A stretch of 64,000 nucleotides of DNA from Parapristionchus giblindavisi (taxonomy: Eukaryota; Nematoda; Chromadorea; Rhabditida; Diplogasteridae). A model generated the notes under the pieces. It saw nothing but the letters and a program-made list of their open reading frames with translations. It had not been told where the DNA came from and did no database searches. Position numbers and translations under genes: made by a program. The DNA lies in contig CALSFV010000051.1 of the NCBI GenBank assembly GCA_943737045.1, forward strand, positions 186,001 to 250,000, read 5' to 3'. Positions 41,401-52,800 of this stretch are shown one piece after another. Numbering within the stretch: position 1 is the stretch's first letter; each line of letters begins with the position of its first letter.

Positions 41401-44400
41401 AACACTAAGGCCCCTAGTACGCGCACAATGCAACATTCGTTCAAACGCTTCGAAGAAGGGAGTACGACATCAAAGGTCCGGGCGGCCCCCGAGCTGGACT
41501 TGGACGTGCTGGAGCATTACGCCCAAGCGGACCCCTATGCTACCACCCGTGATATGGCGACGAGTCTTAGTGTAAGCCAACCAACCATCATTGGTTGCCA
41601 CAGGATCTTGGCAAGGTCCAGAATTTGGGTCGATGGTTACCCCACCAACTTTCGGACAAGCAGAACAGGGCTGGGATTTTTTGATTTTGAATTTTTGAAT
41701 TTTTTGAATTTTTTGACCATTTCAAAAAATTCAAAATCAAAAAAGTTTTTTTGGATTTTTCTCAAAAAATCAAAAAAAAATTAAGTGTAAAAAAGTACCG
41801 CTAAAACGACAGAAAGTGAAACATTTGGGGAAAATTGAGACAAGATTTGACAAAACCTAATAAGATTCCCTTTTTTATCATTTTTCACGGTCTTGTTGAA
41901 GAGGATTCTAAGTGTTTTAGTGTGGATTAGTGTGCCCAATGCACTGACGTAGAATTTTTTTAAAGTGAAAAATATTGTGTTATGTTTTTTATGTTTCAGA
42001 ATTCGGTTAAATGCGTAATTGACTGTTTTACCCACTTTTCAACCAAAAATAATGTGTATGAATTGCTTTTTATCCTTTTAAACAGAGTAAAGAATTTTTT
42101 CAAACATTTTTTGAATTCAAAAAATTTTTGAGCCATTTTTTGAATTTTTTGATCAAAAAATTTTTTGAAAATATTTTCAAAAAATCCCAGCCCTGAAGCA
42201 GAAGGACAACCATGCGGACCAGTGTCTGAATCTAATTTCGTACGCTCGTACAACGGCTTGGATCGACGGGATCATGACTGGAGATGAAAATTAGATCCTT
42301 TAGGACAACGTAGTCCTCCGGACTTAGTGGGTCGATCGAGTTGAGCAGCCCAATTCCATCGCAAAATTCGAACTTCACCAAAATAAGATCATACTGTCTG
42401 TGTGGTGGGGCAGCGACGGTATGGTGTATTGGGAGCTGTTCCCACAGGGGTCGACTATTGCGGCCGTGGTATACTCTCGCCAACCACAGACCCTGAAGTC
42501 CAAGGTCCCATCCATTCCCTGGCTGCGTCACCGGATTCACTTCCAGCACGACAACGCCTGACCTCATGTGGCAAGGACGACCAAAATGCCCTGTTGGACT
42601 TTGAATGGCACTTTGTCCCCACCCGCCCTACTAGCCAAACTTGGCCCCTAGTGATTACCGCTTGTTTTCCGATATGCTGCGCACTCTCGGAAGAGTACAA
42701 TTCAACAATCTGCGGGAGATCGAAATCTGGCTGACCAACTTCTTTGCCTCCTAGAAGCCGTCTTTCTGGGAGCACAGTATCCACAAGCTACCCGAACTTT
42801 GGAGGAAGTGTGTCGACGCAAACGGCGCTTACTTTAGTTGATTTGCTTTTGGCGAAATAAAGTTATTTTAATTTGTTTAAATACCAAAAATGCGACAAGA
42901 CTTATGAATCAACCTAATATTTGATGGAAAAAAATAAATAAAGAATAATTATCGATTGATTACCGTAGTCATTTGAGCAGTTTGTAGTGCACTATCGATT
43001 AAATCAATAGTCTTCTCAAAAAGATCATCACATAAGTCTTCGAAGGTTTCTCGAGTAATATCGAATCCTTCACTGGAAATATATCGAAATAAGATTAAAA
43101 AAGAAATGCCTTACACATTTCCATTGGCAGCACGATATTCAATTCTGGCCGTAGTCATGTTAGATAAAGTACACTTGGCTTTTTCACATGATTGTATCAG
43201 ATACCAATCATTACCGGGGACATCGATTTCTGGATGCGAGCTGCTACCAATCAATTGAATTCAATCAATAAACTGACTTTTTTCTCGAAAACGCGCAACT
43301 GCTTCTTCGTAAAGACGATAATCGAAGTCTTCTCCTCCAAGAAAGGTTATACCTTGTGTGGATTTCACTTTAGCCTCCAATCCTTTCATTTCCACAATCG
43401 ATACATCAAATGTTCCGCCACCGAGATCGTATACAAGAATGTTTCTGGAAAAATTATCATTTAAAATATTATCGGTAAGTATATTATGGTCTACCTAATT
43501 TTGTCATCCTTCTTAGCATGACCATAAGCAATAGCAGCTGCGGTTGGTTCATTGACAAGACGAAGTATGTTCAATCCGGCGATTCTTCCTGCATCCTTTG
43601 TAGCCTATGATATGTTGTGTTTCAATAAAATGGACGAATAATTAAAGGGACTGACACCTTCCTCAACAGTCTCTTCAACGTTCTACGGTCTCTCCTTTTT
43701 TAGAGAACAAAGAAATAGTGTGAAGAGGCCATTGACAGAGGTCACTCTCCCTTTAAAGATGACAATTCAGAGAAGCGTCTATTGCTGCCTTTGAATATCT
43801 TATGTAGTGTTAAAATCTTGGGAAAGTAGATGGAAAAGTGAAAAGTAGTGTTAATTTTGCGATTGTGAAAGTAGCATCTACGTTTCCAAGATTGTAACTC
43901 CACCTTACTTGTCTTTGTGCATCAGTGAAGTTAGCAGGTACTGTAACAACTGCATCTTTCACTTCCTCACCGATAAATGTTTCAGCGATATCCTAAAAGA
44001 GCAGAAGATGCATTATACTGTTATGCTTCGTTGCATTAGCCTTACGTGCCTATGCAGTAACCCTCTCCTCCGCGTCTCCGTCGTTACGGCGGCGGTTACG
44101 GCGTAGGCACGCAAGGCAAAAGTAACGATGCATTAACCGAACATGCCCACCTTCATATGCCGCAAAATCATTGATGAGACTTGCTCAGGATGGTAAACAT
44201 CCTTAACACAAACGCGAATATTAGCCATGTCATTTCTATCAGCGAGAACTTCAAATGGCCACGTTTTCTTCTTCAGATAATCATCATTAGCTAGTCTTCC
44301 CATAAATCTCTTGATCTCTGCATAATATCGATTATTAGCACAGGTTTAGATCATGAAACATACGGTATACGGTATTCTTCGGGTCAGTTCCTCTCTTTCC

Positions 44401-44762
44401 AACAGCTTCTTCACCAACTTGATTTAGATTGGGATCGAAACTTACGACCGAAGGTGTGATGTAATTGCCTGAACAATATACGAACTTCCCACAATAATTT
44501 AAGTATGACCACAAACAGAGAACAAATGTACTCCACAACACACAAGACCTGTGAAGTGTTATATTTAAAACTTGTCCTGTCATTTTGAACACAAAAAGTG
44601 TTAAATATAACATTTCACAGGCATAGTGTGCTTTGGAGAACACTTTTGATCACTGTGCATAAACTAACCATGACTGTTATGAATAATCCGCACTTCATCT
44701 TTATCAACGAAGGCTACACAACTATAAGTGGTACCGAGATCGATGCCAACTGGTTTGGGCAT
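38415..44762 (-). CDS. Hsp70-family protein, gene 2
   Basis: [20 protein letters not shown] starts at ATG 44762 and the stop TAA is at 38417-38415. About a dozen exons give a full-length Hsp70 of roughly 600 residues. Seen in order: ATPase signatures [27 protein letters not shown] (near 43420) and [15 protein letters not shown] (near 41000); then linker [16 protein letters not shown] (near 40510), peptide-binding parts [18 protein letters not shown] and [17 protein letters not shown], and helical lid [17 protein letters not shown] through [16 protein letters not shown]. It ends VHKKVID, without EEVD or KDEL, so it is not a canonical cytosolic or ER Hsp70. [15 protein letters not shown] replaces the usual NPDEAVAYGAA. 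Gene 1 shares these peculiarities, so the two are local duplicates. Introns hold a mariner, a hAT-like MITE and members of families A, B, E, F and J. Confidence 0.9.
38675..38785. mobile_element. Family A MITE, Hsp70 gene 2 intron
   Basis: CCTTTAAAGGCACACCCCTG to GGGGTGCCCCTTTAAG. The stem pairs over most of its length and the loop is shorter than in the consensus. Confidence 0.85.
39125..39371. mobile_element. Palindromic element with three CCCCGCGGGG sites
   Basis: The ends CACTGTAAGCAAACCC and GGGTTTGCTTACAGTG are Tc1-like. Inside are three CCCCGCGGGGCACCCTG-type blocks, two direct and one inverted. A fragment of the same block (CCCCGCGGGGCACCCTGTAG) recurs at 45004. Confidence 0.8.
39514..39658. 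mobile_element. Family E palindrome with paired TGACGTCA, copy 2
   Basis: TGTGGCCGTATGCAAGAACC to TTGCATACGGCCACTG. The loop is CCAAAAATCC, and the right arm has an extra TTTTCCCGTTATT. Confidence 0.9.
39807..39945. mobile_element. Family F element, Hsp70 gene 2 intron
   Basis: Inverted AAAAAGTGTAACCTACAAGACC and GGTCTTATGTGTCGTGGGTC, with AACACTTCACAGG-type core. Confidence 0.75.
39955..40070. mobile_element. Family B MITE, Hsp70 gene 2 intron
   Basis: Left end degraded (ATTGTAACCTCTATCAATGG). Right end intact at AGAGAGGCAACGCTCCCTTTAAA. Confidence 0.75.
40632..40735. mobile_element. hAT-like MITE remnant, Hsp70 gene 2 intron
   Basis: Begins AAGGGCTGTGCATTTTCCG and ends CGCAGCCCTGAGCCCTG. 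The flanks ATACATAC and ATACAGAC agree at 7 of 8 bases, as expected of an older 8-bp duplication. The core is TTCCGAAATATAATTTCGGAA. Confidence 0.7.
40775..40859. mobile_element. Family A MITE, internally deleted
   Basis: CCTTTAAAGTCACACCCCC joins directly to AGACAAAGAAAGTGAGAGAGC. The left stem beyond the first ~20 bases is missing. Confidence 0.8.
41123..42917 (+). mobile_element. Inactive mariner transposon carrying a hAT-like MITE
   Basis: The ends TTAGGTTGATTCATAAGTCT and AGACTTATGAATCAACCTAA are perfect inverted repeats flanked by TA (41121-41122, 42918-42919). The plus-strand frame from 41386 ([15 protein letters not shown]...) covers the DNA-binding end. After the nested element come mariner landmarks: [30 protein letters not shown] and [18 protein letters not shown]. 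Stops replace residues in several places (after TGDEN, after DNA). The catalytic region reads NLAPSDY where active mariners have DLAPSDY, so it is dead. It sits in an intron of the second Hsp70 gene. Confidence 0.92.
41666..42195. mobile_element. hAT-like MITE, 530 bp, inside the mariner
   Basis: CAGGGCTGGGATTTTTTG and CAAAAAATCCCAGCCCTG are perfect inverted ends. AAGCAGAA is duplicated at 41658-41665 and 42196-42203. It splits the mariner transposase frame, so it arrived after the mariner. The arms are made of GAATTTTTTGAA repeats. Confidence 0.95.
43641..43757. mobile_element. Family B MITE, Hsp70 gene 2 intron
   Basis: ATTAAAGGGACTGACACCTT to CACTCTCCCTTTAAAG. The right half has lost a few bases of the stem. 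Confidence 0.8.
44021..44136. mobile_element. Family J palindrome, uninterrupted
   Basis: TTATGCTTCGTTGCATTAGCC to GCAAAAGTAACGATGCATTAA. TCTCCGTCGTTACGGCGG is in the core. Confidence 0.8.
44516..44650. mobile_element. Family F element, Hsp70 gene 2 first intron
   Basis: ACAAATGTACTCCACAACAC to GTGTGCTTTGGAGAACACTT. It lies directly after the exon 1 donor. Confidence 0.75.
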
Positions 44763-45044
44763 CCTACAATTCGAAATTTGGTGGATAAACTGACGATATT
44801 TGTGAATCAGGTCATTTGGCCATGTTTGAGGGGTCGTAATCAAGAAGAAAGTAAATCATTTGTCTTACAAACACAGCTAAATAAGGCACTCGAAAAGCCA
44901 CATTTGCCACACAAACCGTTCTCTAAATCATCAATCACTGTTCTAGAAATGAAAAATGGGAAATCGGAAAAAAAATCAGGAAAAGTAATGCGCAATCAAA
45001 TATGTCCCCGCGGGGCACCCTGTAGCTAACCCCGCGAGGCCATA
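44763..45044. promoter_or_regulatory. Region upstream of Hsp70 gene 2
   Basis: AT-rich DNA before the ATG, plus a CCCCGCGGGGCACCCTGTAG fragment at 45004 shared with the element at 39125. No defined promoter motif is claimed. Confidence 0.3.
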
Positions 45045-45265
45045 TGCACGCAACTCTGGCATTTATGTACCTCTCCCTTTCTGCTCCGCCCACTCCCTTT
45101 CTCCAGTCGTTCCTGTCACCGTTTATTATTATTATTTATTATTATTATTATTATCGTCTCTTCTTATCAATTATTGTCATCATTATTCTATCAACAACAA
45201 CTATAGTAGTGATCGAAAATATAACCAAATAAACAAATATTTCGAAATTTTTTTTTGATTTCGGA
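45045..45265. repeat. Family N repeat
   Basis: Shares ACCTCTCCCTTTCTGCTCCGCC, CCAGTCGTTCCTGTCACCG and the ATT-rich stretch with 57655-57870. Confidence 0.65.
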
Positions 45266-45274
45266 AAAATACAG

Positions 45275-45365
45275 TAAAGGTAAAGGTAAAGGTACAACCC
45301 GCTATTCAAGGCACACGAAGTCCTGCGGGTGATCACTGCTAGGCCAGTGACAATTCAAGGCCAAT
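45275..45365. repeat. Short dispersed repeat (AAAGGTACAACCCGC)
   Basis: AAGGTACAACCCGCTATTCAAGG and GATCACTGCTAGGCCAGTGAC recur at 22605-22665 as AAGGTACAACATGTCGTTC and GAGCACTGCTAGGCCAGAG. It is possibly a SINE fragment. Confidence 0.5.
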
Positions 45366-45568
45366 TCAGGCGAATATTTTATGATATTTTATTACTTTTT
45401 TCACATTCAACCGTTTCTCTTCATTTTTAGTATGAACTGTGATCACTCACTCACTGTACTCACTGTAGTACTGTGATATATTGATAATATTTTTATCTTT
45501 ATTGGATCACAAACAACGGAATAGTAATCAAATTACGAAAAATGACAATTTCAGCAAAATGAGCACCT

Positions 45569-45724
45569 GTGGCCGTATGCAAGAACCGTTTTCCGGGAAA
45601 AAAAGAAAAAAAAAATTCTTTGTCATTAGCGTAGGCGGAGGCGTTTTCCAAAAAATCCTCCGCCTACGCCAATGACGTCACATTTACCCGGAAAACGGTT
45701 TTCCCGTTGTTCTTGCATGCCACT
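45569..45724. mobile_element. Family E palindrome, copy 3
   Basis: TGTGGCCGTATGCAAGAACC at the left, TTCTTGCATGCCACTG at the right. One TGACGTCA is intact (45670s); the left one has decayed to TTTGTCATTAG. Confidence 0.85.
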
Positions 45725-46180
45725 GTGCATATCGGGCATTTTGGTCACCGGGACAGCTTACATTCAGTTTCATGTATGGAAACTGTGTGCGGCAATAACA
45801 GCTTGAGAGTATAATGAGGTTGATCAGGTTATCGAAGGTGGAGGCGAGAATCGAAGCCAAAGCTGCTCGGACTTCTCGACCGCGTTCTTTTCCTTGTATC
45901 CCTTCACAACCCGCTCCACCATCTCCCATATGTGAAGGATGATGTACAGGAAACATTATTGACTATATCCATCCATCCATTAGCCCCTACTACGACGAAA
46001 CTAGGCGGCAACATGGGGTGGACCTATGCTTGAGACCGTTATCCAGTACCATGACGAAGGCGCGGCGGTGCCTGGTGCGGACCCAGGGCAGTATTGACTT
46101 CTCCAAGATGTTCTCGTAGCTGTAGCGATCGATACTGGCCTTTCAGAAGAAAGGAGACCCATTCCGCGGCGGGAGATTAC
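45725..46180 (-). mobile_element. Decayed Tc1-like transposase
   Basis: Minus-strand frames give KASIDRYSYENILEKSILPW, then VMVLDNGLKHRSTPCC and a downstream MVERVVKGYKEK-like piece. This is the order of the central catalytic part of Tc1-like transposases (IL...ILP, LDNxxxH, VxRxV). Several frame breaks and no ends recognised. Confidence 0.55.
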
Positions 46181-46569
46181 ATAATATATATTCCATTTAA
46201 CCTCAACAATTGATCATGATCCTCCTAAAGGCATTGCACTCATTTGATCTGCAATATTTATTCTTTATTCTTTATTTCCATCACAACAGGTAAGTGGAAA
46301 TAGATGAAATGCGTCCAATAAATTGGCTCAATTTATTAGCTTGTCGGTGTTTAAATGTGTATTACATAATTTATCAACATAACGTGAAAAACGAATGCAA
46401 GATAATATTGAGAGGAATCGGAATGTATGGTTAACGGAGAGCAGACAAAACGAGTAAAAATGAGTTTAAATGTGGAGTTCCTCGAATATTCATGAATAAA
46501 CTGTGTAGACAGGACGGTAGCAAAAGTTATACTAGTTGCCGCACACTGATACAGGAAATCAATTGTGTA
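46181..46569. other. Intergenic stretch with nothing recognised
   Basis: The DNA at 46370-46450 (ATTTATCAACATAACGTG, AATCGGAATGTATGGTTAACGGAG) resembles 1940-2030 upstream of the repeats beside B1, so it belongs to the block that was duplicated. No gene is seen. Confidence 0.45.
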
Positions 46570-46673
46570 TTGCATCGTTACATTTGCCTTATGTGCCTAG
46601 GCCGCCGTGTCTCCGTCGTTACGGCGGAGGTTACGACGTAGGAACGTAAGGCAAATGTAACAACGATGCATAA
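46570..46673. mobile_element. Family J palindrome
   Basis: TTGCATCGTTACATTTGCC to GGCAAATGTAACAACGATGCA. The core is CCGTCGTTACGGCGGAGG. Confidence 0.85.
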
Positions 46674-46731
46674 CAATGTAGCGATAGCAATTTTTAATGT
46701 GGTGTTACATTTGCGATACGGTAGCAAGCAG

Positions 46732-46855
46732 TTTTAAAGAGAGAGTGACCTCACTCAACGGCCTCTTCATCGCGCACACTATTTCTCTGTTCCCTAACAA
46801 CGAGAGAGCGTAGAGCGTTGAAGAGACCATTGACAAAGGTGTCAGCCCCTTCAAA
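46732..46855. mobile_element. Family B MITE touching the gene B2 stop
   Basis: TTTTAAAGAGAGAGTGACCTC to GGTGTCAGCCCCTTCAAA. The right end overlaps the TGA of gene B2, so the MITE may have reshaped the last codons or 3' end. Confidence 0.75.
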
Positions 46856-49800
46856 CTTTGGTAAAAGATGGGGGAATTCTTCTTGATCTAATAAATTCTC
46901 CTATTCTATCTGCCATTTTATGTGATGAAAAAGGAGATTCAATCTTGACTAATCTTTCACCGCGATTCAGAACTTCAACCATATCCTATAATGTAATATG
47001 CTTGTTTATCTTTCAAATTTGCATACGAATACCTTGATAAATTCATCCAATTTCATCTCATCATTAACATTCTTTACAGGAGGAAGATTAGGATCTCGAA
47101 GAGCTAATGCTATACGCTGAATATCAACTATTTGCATGTTATCAACTATAATATCAACTGTTTTAAACTGTATAACTGACTTGAATAAGTCGATCATCAT
47201 TAGCACAGGCATCTCTTTCTGCTAGAGTTCTACGGTAGAAGTTTACTACCTTTAATCGATATCATTAAAGAAAGACAAGAACATATTGAAGGGTGTTACA
47301 GGCACACTCCGAGCCAACTGCACTCTCTGTTCTGGTAACGCTCTCTCGTAAACAAAGAAAGCAAGAGAACACTGCCTGAGCGGAGAGTTTCAAATTAGCT
47401 CTTGGTGTGAATTTAAATGGACTTACTATATACCTTGGGAGAGACATCGGAATAAATTGATCGATTAGTCAACCATTTCATCCATTCATAAGTACCGTAA
47501 TCCATTAGAGAACTTTCAATTGAAAGAAGACGAGAGAATGAATCAGATCGATAATTGAATGGAGTTAGAGTTGAGTCATAGATTGGAGTATATCTGCAAA
47601 TTCGCCGTTTGATCGTTGATACACGACGGAGTCCTTGTATGAGCTGCACTTCCCCTTCTCCCCTTTAACCCCCCCCCCTCGTTTTCCCCTCTACCCCACA
47701 AGCTCTTATTTATCTGTTATTTCAAATGTTGTCGCATCTTATTGATGCATGCAATTTTTAAAAAATATCACTGTCGATTCCTCATATAATTGATTAATAT
47801 TTCAGGTGCAAAATGTTTGTGAAATAAAACAAATCATAATACATTGTTTTCGATGTTATTCAAAGAAAACACATCTAACATTTCAAAATACTACATGCTT
47901 GTCATTATACATTTTCTGTAAAAGTCTTACACGACTAAATCACGGCTTCTCCATGTAGATCTCGAATTGTTAGATTTATCTAGTGATAGTTTCACGGAGA
48001 CGGGAAGATACTGACAATGAGAAATAACAAAGGAATGTTGATGAGTTAATTTACATTAGGATAAGAATTATTTTATTATATTATATTGTATTATATTATT
48101 AATTATTATATTATTAAAGGACAAACCTTATCCTCATAAAAATTAAAATCCTCGAGCTGGAATCTTTCAGCTAAACTTCCATTACCTAAATATATGTGCA
48201 TACAGAGAAAAAGTGTACTCCACAGCATACAAGAGCTATGAAGTATTATATTTAACACTTTTGTGTGTTAAAAGTAACAAAAAAGTGTTAAATACAACAC
48301 TTTCAAGGTCTTGTGTGCTGTGAAGCACATTTTTCTCTATTTTTGTTTTCTTTTATCTCTGTCTCTGTTCTCTCTGTTTTCTTGTTTTTTTCTTCTATAA
48401 TGGAAAATCAAATGGATCATTGCACAACAAACCAGCAAATTTTTCTTCGTGATCATCCACAGAATTCACTTCACTCATGTGCGAATCCTCATCCATAACA
48501 GATGAAGGACAGACGATAAGACCCGAATTGATAAGATCACTGAGAGATGGTGATATTGTATTGAATAAAAGAATCACATCTTCGCATACCCCATCAGTAT
48601 TTCTCTTGGACGACGTGGAAGCAGATACAAAGGAGTTTTCTTATTCATTGATCTTTCAACCACTTCAAATACTTTAAGGAGATCGGAGTTTAGATTAGCA
48701 TTTCGACTGTATATGAATTAATAACATATATTATTTTAAAACCGCGAAACATACATATGATTTTTGAAATCTATCAATTCACTCGTACAATATTCTTTAG
48801 TTATTCCTTCTAGATTATCATCATCAAGACTGTCTTCATCCGATAAATAGAACGAACAGTCATCTAGATATCGATCACCACAGAACAAAAAATACCTGCA
48901 CACGGCAATAGGTCAACCGATGAATAATAACCGTCTGGATGATAACCATTTCCAAACGATGTCTAGTTATTAGCGCTTGTTTCGCATATGCAAATGGTTA
49001 TCATCTAGTTGGTTATTATTCATCGGTTCTCATCCGACCTTGTGGCCTGCACACTTTCCAATGTGGCATACAATTATCGATAAATCAAATGTCAAGAAGA
49101 TAAACAAAATTAAACCTCTGATAATCATCTGGCATGTCGAACAATTTGAGCTTTGGAAGAATATGCGTAGCATTGCTGACACACTCCGCACTCAAAGCAT
49201 AGAATGACTGTGTTCTACAAATGACAAGTTTATTGAACTATTTCGCACGGTAAAATGCGAAATATTATACGAACTTAATAACATTGCATTTTTCCATGAA
49301 TTCCCATGCACCGAGAGCAAGAAGTGTAGAAGGTAAACACTTGGATAGATCATCAATCGTTCCTCCCCTCCATCGGTTTTCCGTATTCGCCAATTCTTCA
49401 AAACTCACTGCGTGGCGTCTGATAGATACGGTGATATTATTATGTATATTGATATTATCATACACATATTATTATATATTATGATATTGATATTGATATT
49501 ATTATACGCGGTGATATTATTTGACTGAGATCTTTAAAAAAATTACATTTAAAGTACATACAATCATACATCCTGTACATCTATTAATATTATTAATTTA
49601 AATGACCACCTAGCTATGAATTCGATCTTTCGATTGTTAATCCTCTTTCGTTCAATAGAAGGCATCAATGATGAAATATCCTCCATTAAAATGTCCATGG
49701 AATCTAGTACCAACTGTGCACCTAACAATTAAAGAAATGCATAAAGAAATGATTGGAATTAAAAGAAATAAATCGCAACAGATTTACCTCCACTACCTAT

Positions 49801-52800
49801 CAATTCTCCACTACCTATCATATATTATATCAGAAATTATTCTTTACTTTTGCACCGCATAAAGTATATTATTATTATATTATTATTATTATTATTACCT
49901 CTAATCTTCTTCATCATATCTTGAATGAATCCATCACATCTAACATCACGAGGACTGTCATAGATCTTCTCTTCACCAATACCAATTGGTTCACGACTTG
50001 CACTCATCAACTACAAATCAACATTAATAATTATATTCATACATGGGCGCCGACATGGGGATGCCCACTGTAAAATTAGGACTTTTCAAAATATGTGTGG
50101 AATACCTCCTGTAAAACTGAAATTTATGTAAAATTTAATTTTTTTGGAATACCCCTGTAAATTTATCCTCTTTCGTACAATTTTTTGTTTGGATGCCCCC
50201 CATGTATGATTATATTTGAAATAATGACTCACTCTAACTGATTTTGACCATCTTCTCATTCTCGCATTAAATACTCCTTTAGCATACAGAAGATCGTCAA
50301 CGATTTTCTCATTTGAACCAAAAATTGTATTTACGATACATGCATAATACAGAGACCGAAATGGCAAATAAAATTGAATTTCAAAATCGATCGATCAATA
50401 AATTCACCTCGGCGTCTTTTTTATTTGCTAACAATAAGAGTTTTCGAGCCATTGCGGTCTTTTGAATACCAGAATTGAAGTTACCTGTATTGAAATACAA
50501 AATAATCAAACTAGTTCATAAATCAAATAATACCATGAACTGATTGGTTGAGCAGCATTCCGGCGAATTTTCTCGCGAAGATCGACTCGATAAACCAACG
50601 TGGCCATTTATTGGAACTAGACCACTCTCCAACATGAGAGCTACGAAATGTGTCCCAATCCTTAAAGGGAGCGTAACCTCACTCAATGGTCTCTTCGACG
50701 CGCAATGCTCTCTCGAGAACAGAGGAATAGTGTGTGCAATGAAGAGACCATTGAGTGAGGTAACGCTCCCTTTAAACAGTTACAACAGTAACTTTCAAAG
50801 GAAAAAAACTTTAAAGAAATTAACCTTTTGTTGTTGGTGCTTGATATCGATCCAAAGAGCGAAATGGAGGGCGGCTGCTTCATATACAATTCCTTTTATC
50901 TCGTTGGGACAATCAATAACTGCATAACGCATCCAACCCACACACCAGTCATACGAATCTCTTGATACGCGATTGACCAATTTTGAACTCTGAAGTTTTC
51001 ACTAAGAATATTTTATCTATTCTTTTTCATGTCTAACAATCTAACAATAAAACAAAGGGGGTGAGACTATAAAATACGTAGGGTGGCTAAACACGAATTT
51101 AATATACATAAAATGTAAAGTTTATAAAAAAATAGCTCATTGAATGCTCACTTTCTTTAGTTGGCCAGATATCAATCCATTGGGAGTATTACTGATCACT
51201 ATAGGCGATATTATTGTATTGCAGACGTCAAATGAACGAGCATGTTCTCTCGTTGCTTCGTCTCAATTATTTAGTATTTGTTTACTCTTTATATATATAA
51301 AGTATATGGATTGAAATATTTTTAATTATATTCGTTATGATACCAATCTTGTGTCCTTTCCACGGTTCAGAATTTATTTAGCTCTTGAGGGTTCGTAGTT
51401 GTTTAGCTTACACACCAGCCATTATTGTGTTTAGTCGTGGAGAGTGAGAAGATTTACGCAAACATCCACGGAAACGTTGGGCTTTTTTTGCATATTGACG
51501 GTATAAATTACCTTTATCCGGAGCACCAACAATAATGGTTGAGTCATGAAGTGAGGATGGAAGGCGATTCCATGTCTGAAGATGTTAGATTCTTGAAGGA
51601 AATAAACCAACGAAAGATTTTGATCTGTTTAGAGAAGATAAACACAAAGAAAAAGAGATGTAACCCACAACACAGAAGACCTGTGAAGTGTTATATTTAA
51701 CACTTTTTGAGCTATTGTAACACCTACAAAGTGTTAAATATAACACTTCACAGGTCTTATGTGATGTGGATTACTGTGGTTTACATTTTGCTGTGTGAAT
51801 ATATTAGTATTATTAACCTTGAAAGCTGGACAAGTAGTGAATACGATATGAGGACTATCCTCATTCTTCCGACACTCTTCACGTAGTGCAATCAATGTTT
51901 CACAGATAGACCATGGGTAGTTCAGTGATGGAGATAATACATTCAAAGTTCTACGAAGAACTGTTGGCGATGAACATACAACGATGCAGGGACGATACTA
52001 TAGCGTACATATACAAACACATTTAAATACATCTAACTTACGAGTTTTTTTAGTTGGTAATCGATGTGCTTAACCCATTCATCAATAGCTAGAGAACGAA
52101 TATTTTTTGGTGTTTCGTTATAATAACTTATCTCGACAATGTCACAGTTCAAGTTCTGCATGAAATAAAAATTGATTGGAGGATAAATTCATAAAGCTCA
52201 CCTTGACATTCAATTCCGTCGTTCTATTGTAATTATTGGTACGAACTAATCCATACACAGTAGGATAACTCTAAAATCGCAAATTCCCCCAATTCTCCGT
52301 TAAATCGAAATTATTTTATTTCAAGTTCACGCTCGGGCGTGAATAATTTAATTTTTTATAATTCAAAATAGGAAATGGTATCAATAAGAGTACTTGTATG
52401 AATTCATCGATCGATTGAGTGATGACAGGAATATGGAAAGGTGATAATGAACATCCATGGCGAAGTTCAAGGAATTGTTTCAATCCGAGAGAATCTTCAG
52501 TGCTCGGTGCGAGTTGAACAACCAATGAGAGATCACTATAGTATATCAACCGTGAGACATATTTGACACTGGGCCGGATGAGAACCGATGAATGAGAACA
52601 GACTGGATGATAACTATTTGCATACTTTGTTTATTCATTAGCGCTTGTATCTCATATGCAAAAAGTTCCCATCCAGTCGGTTCTCATTCGACCTAGTGCA
52701 ACACATTTGAGTAGCAAATGAATGAGAATAATACCGCTTGTTAGTGTCGAACTGTACAGTATAATCATCTCCAATACTGAGTTCTCTAGCTCTCAATGCA

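Noticed and set aside
42402..42784. 110-codon frames as separate genes
   Set aside because: They are out-of-frame or antisense readings of the dead mariner transposase.
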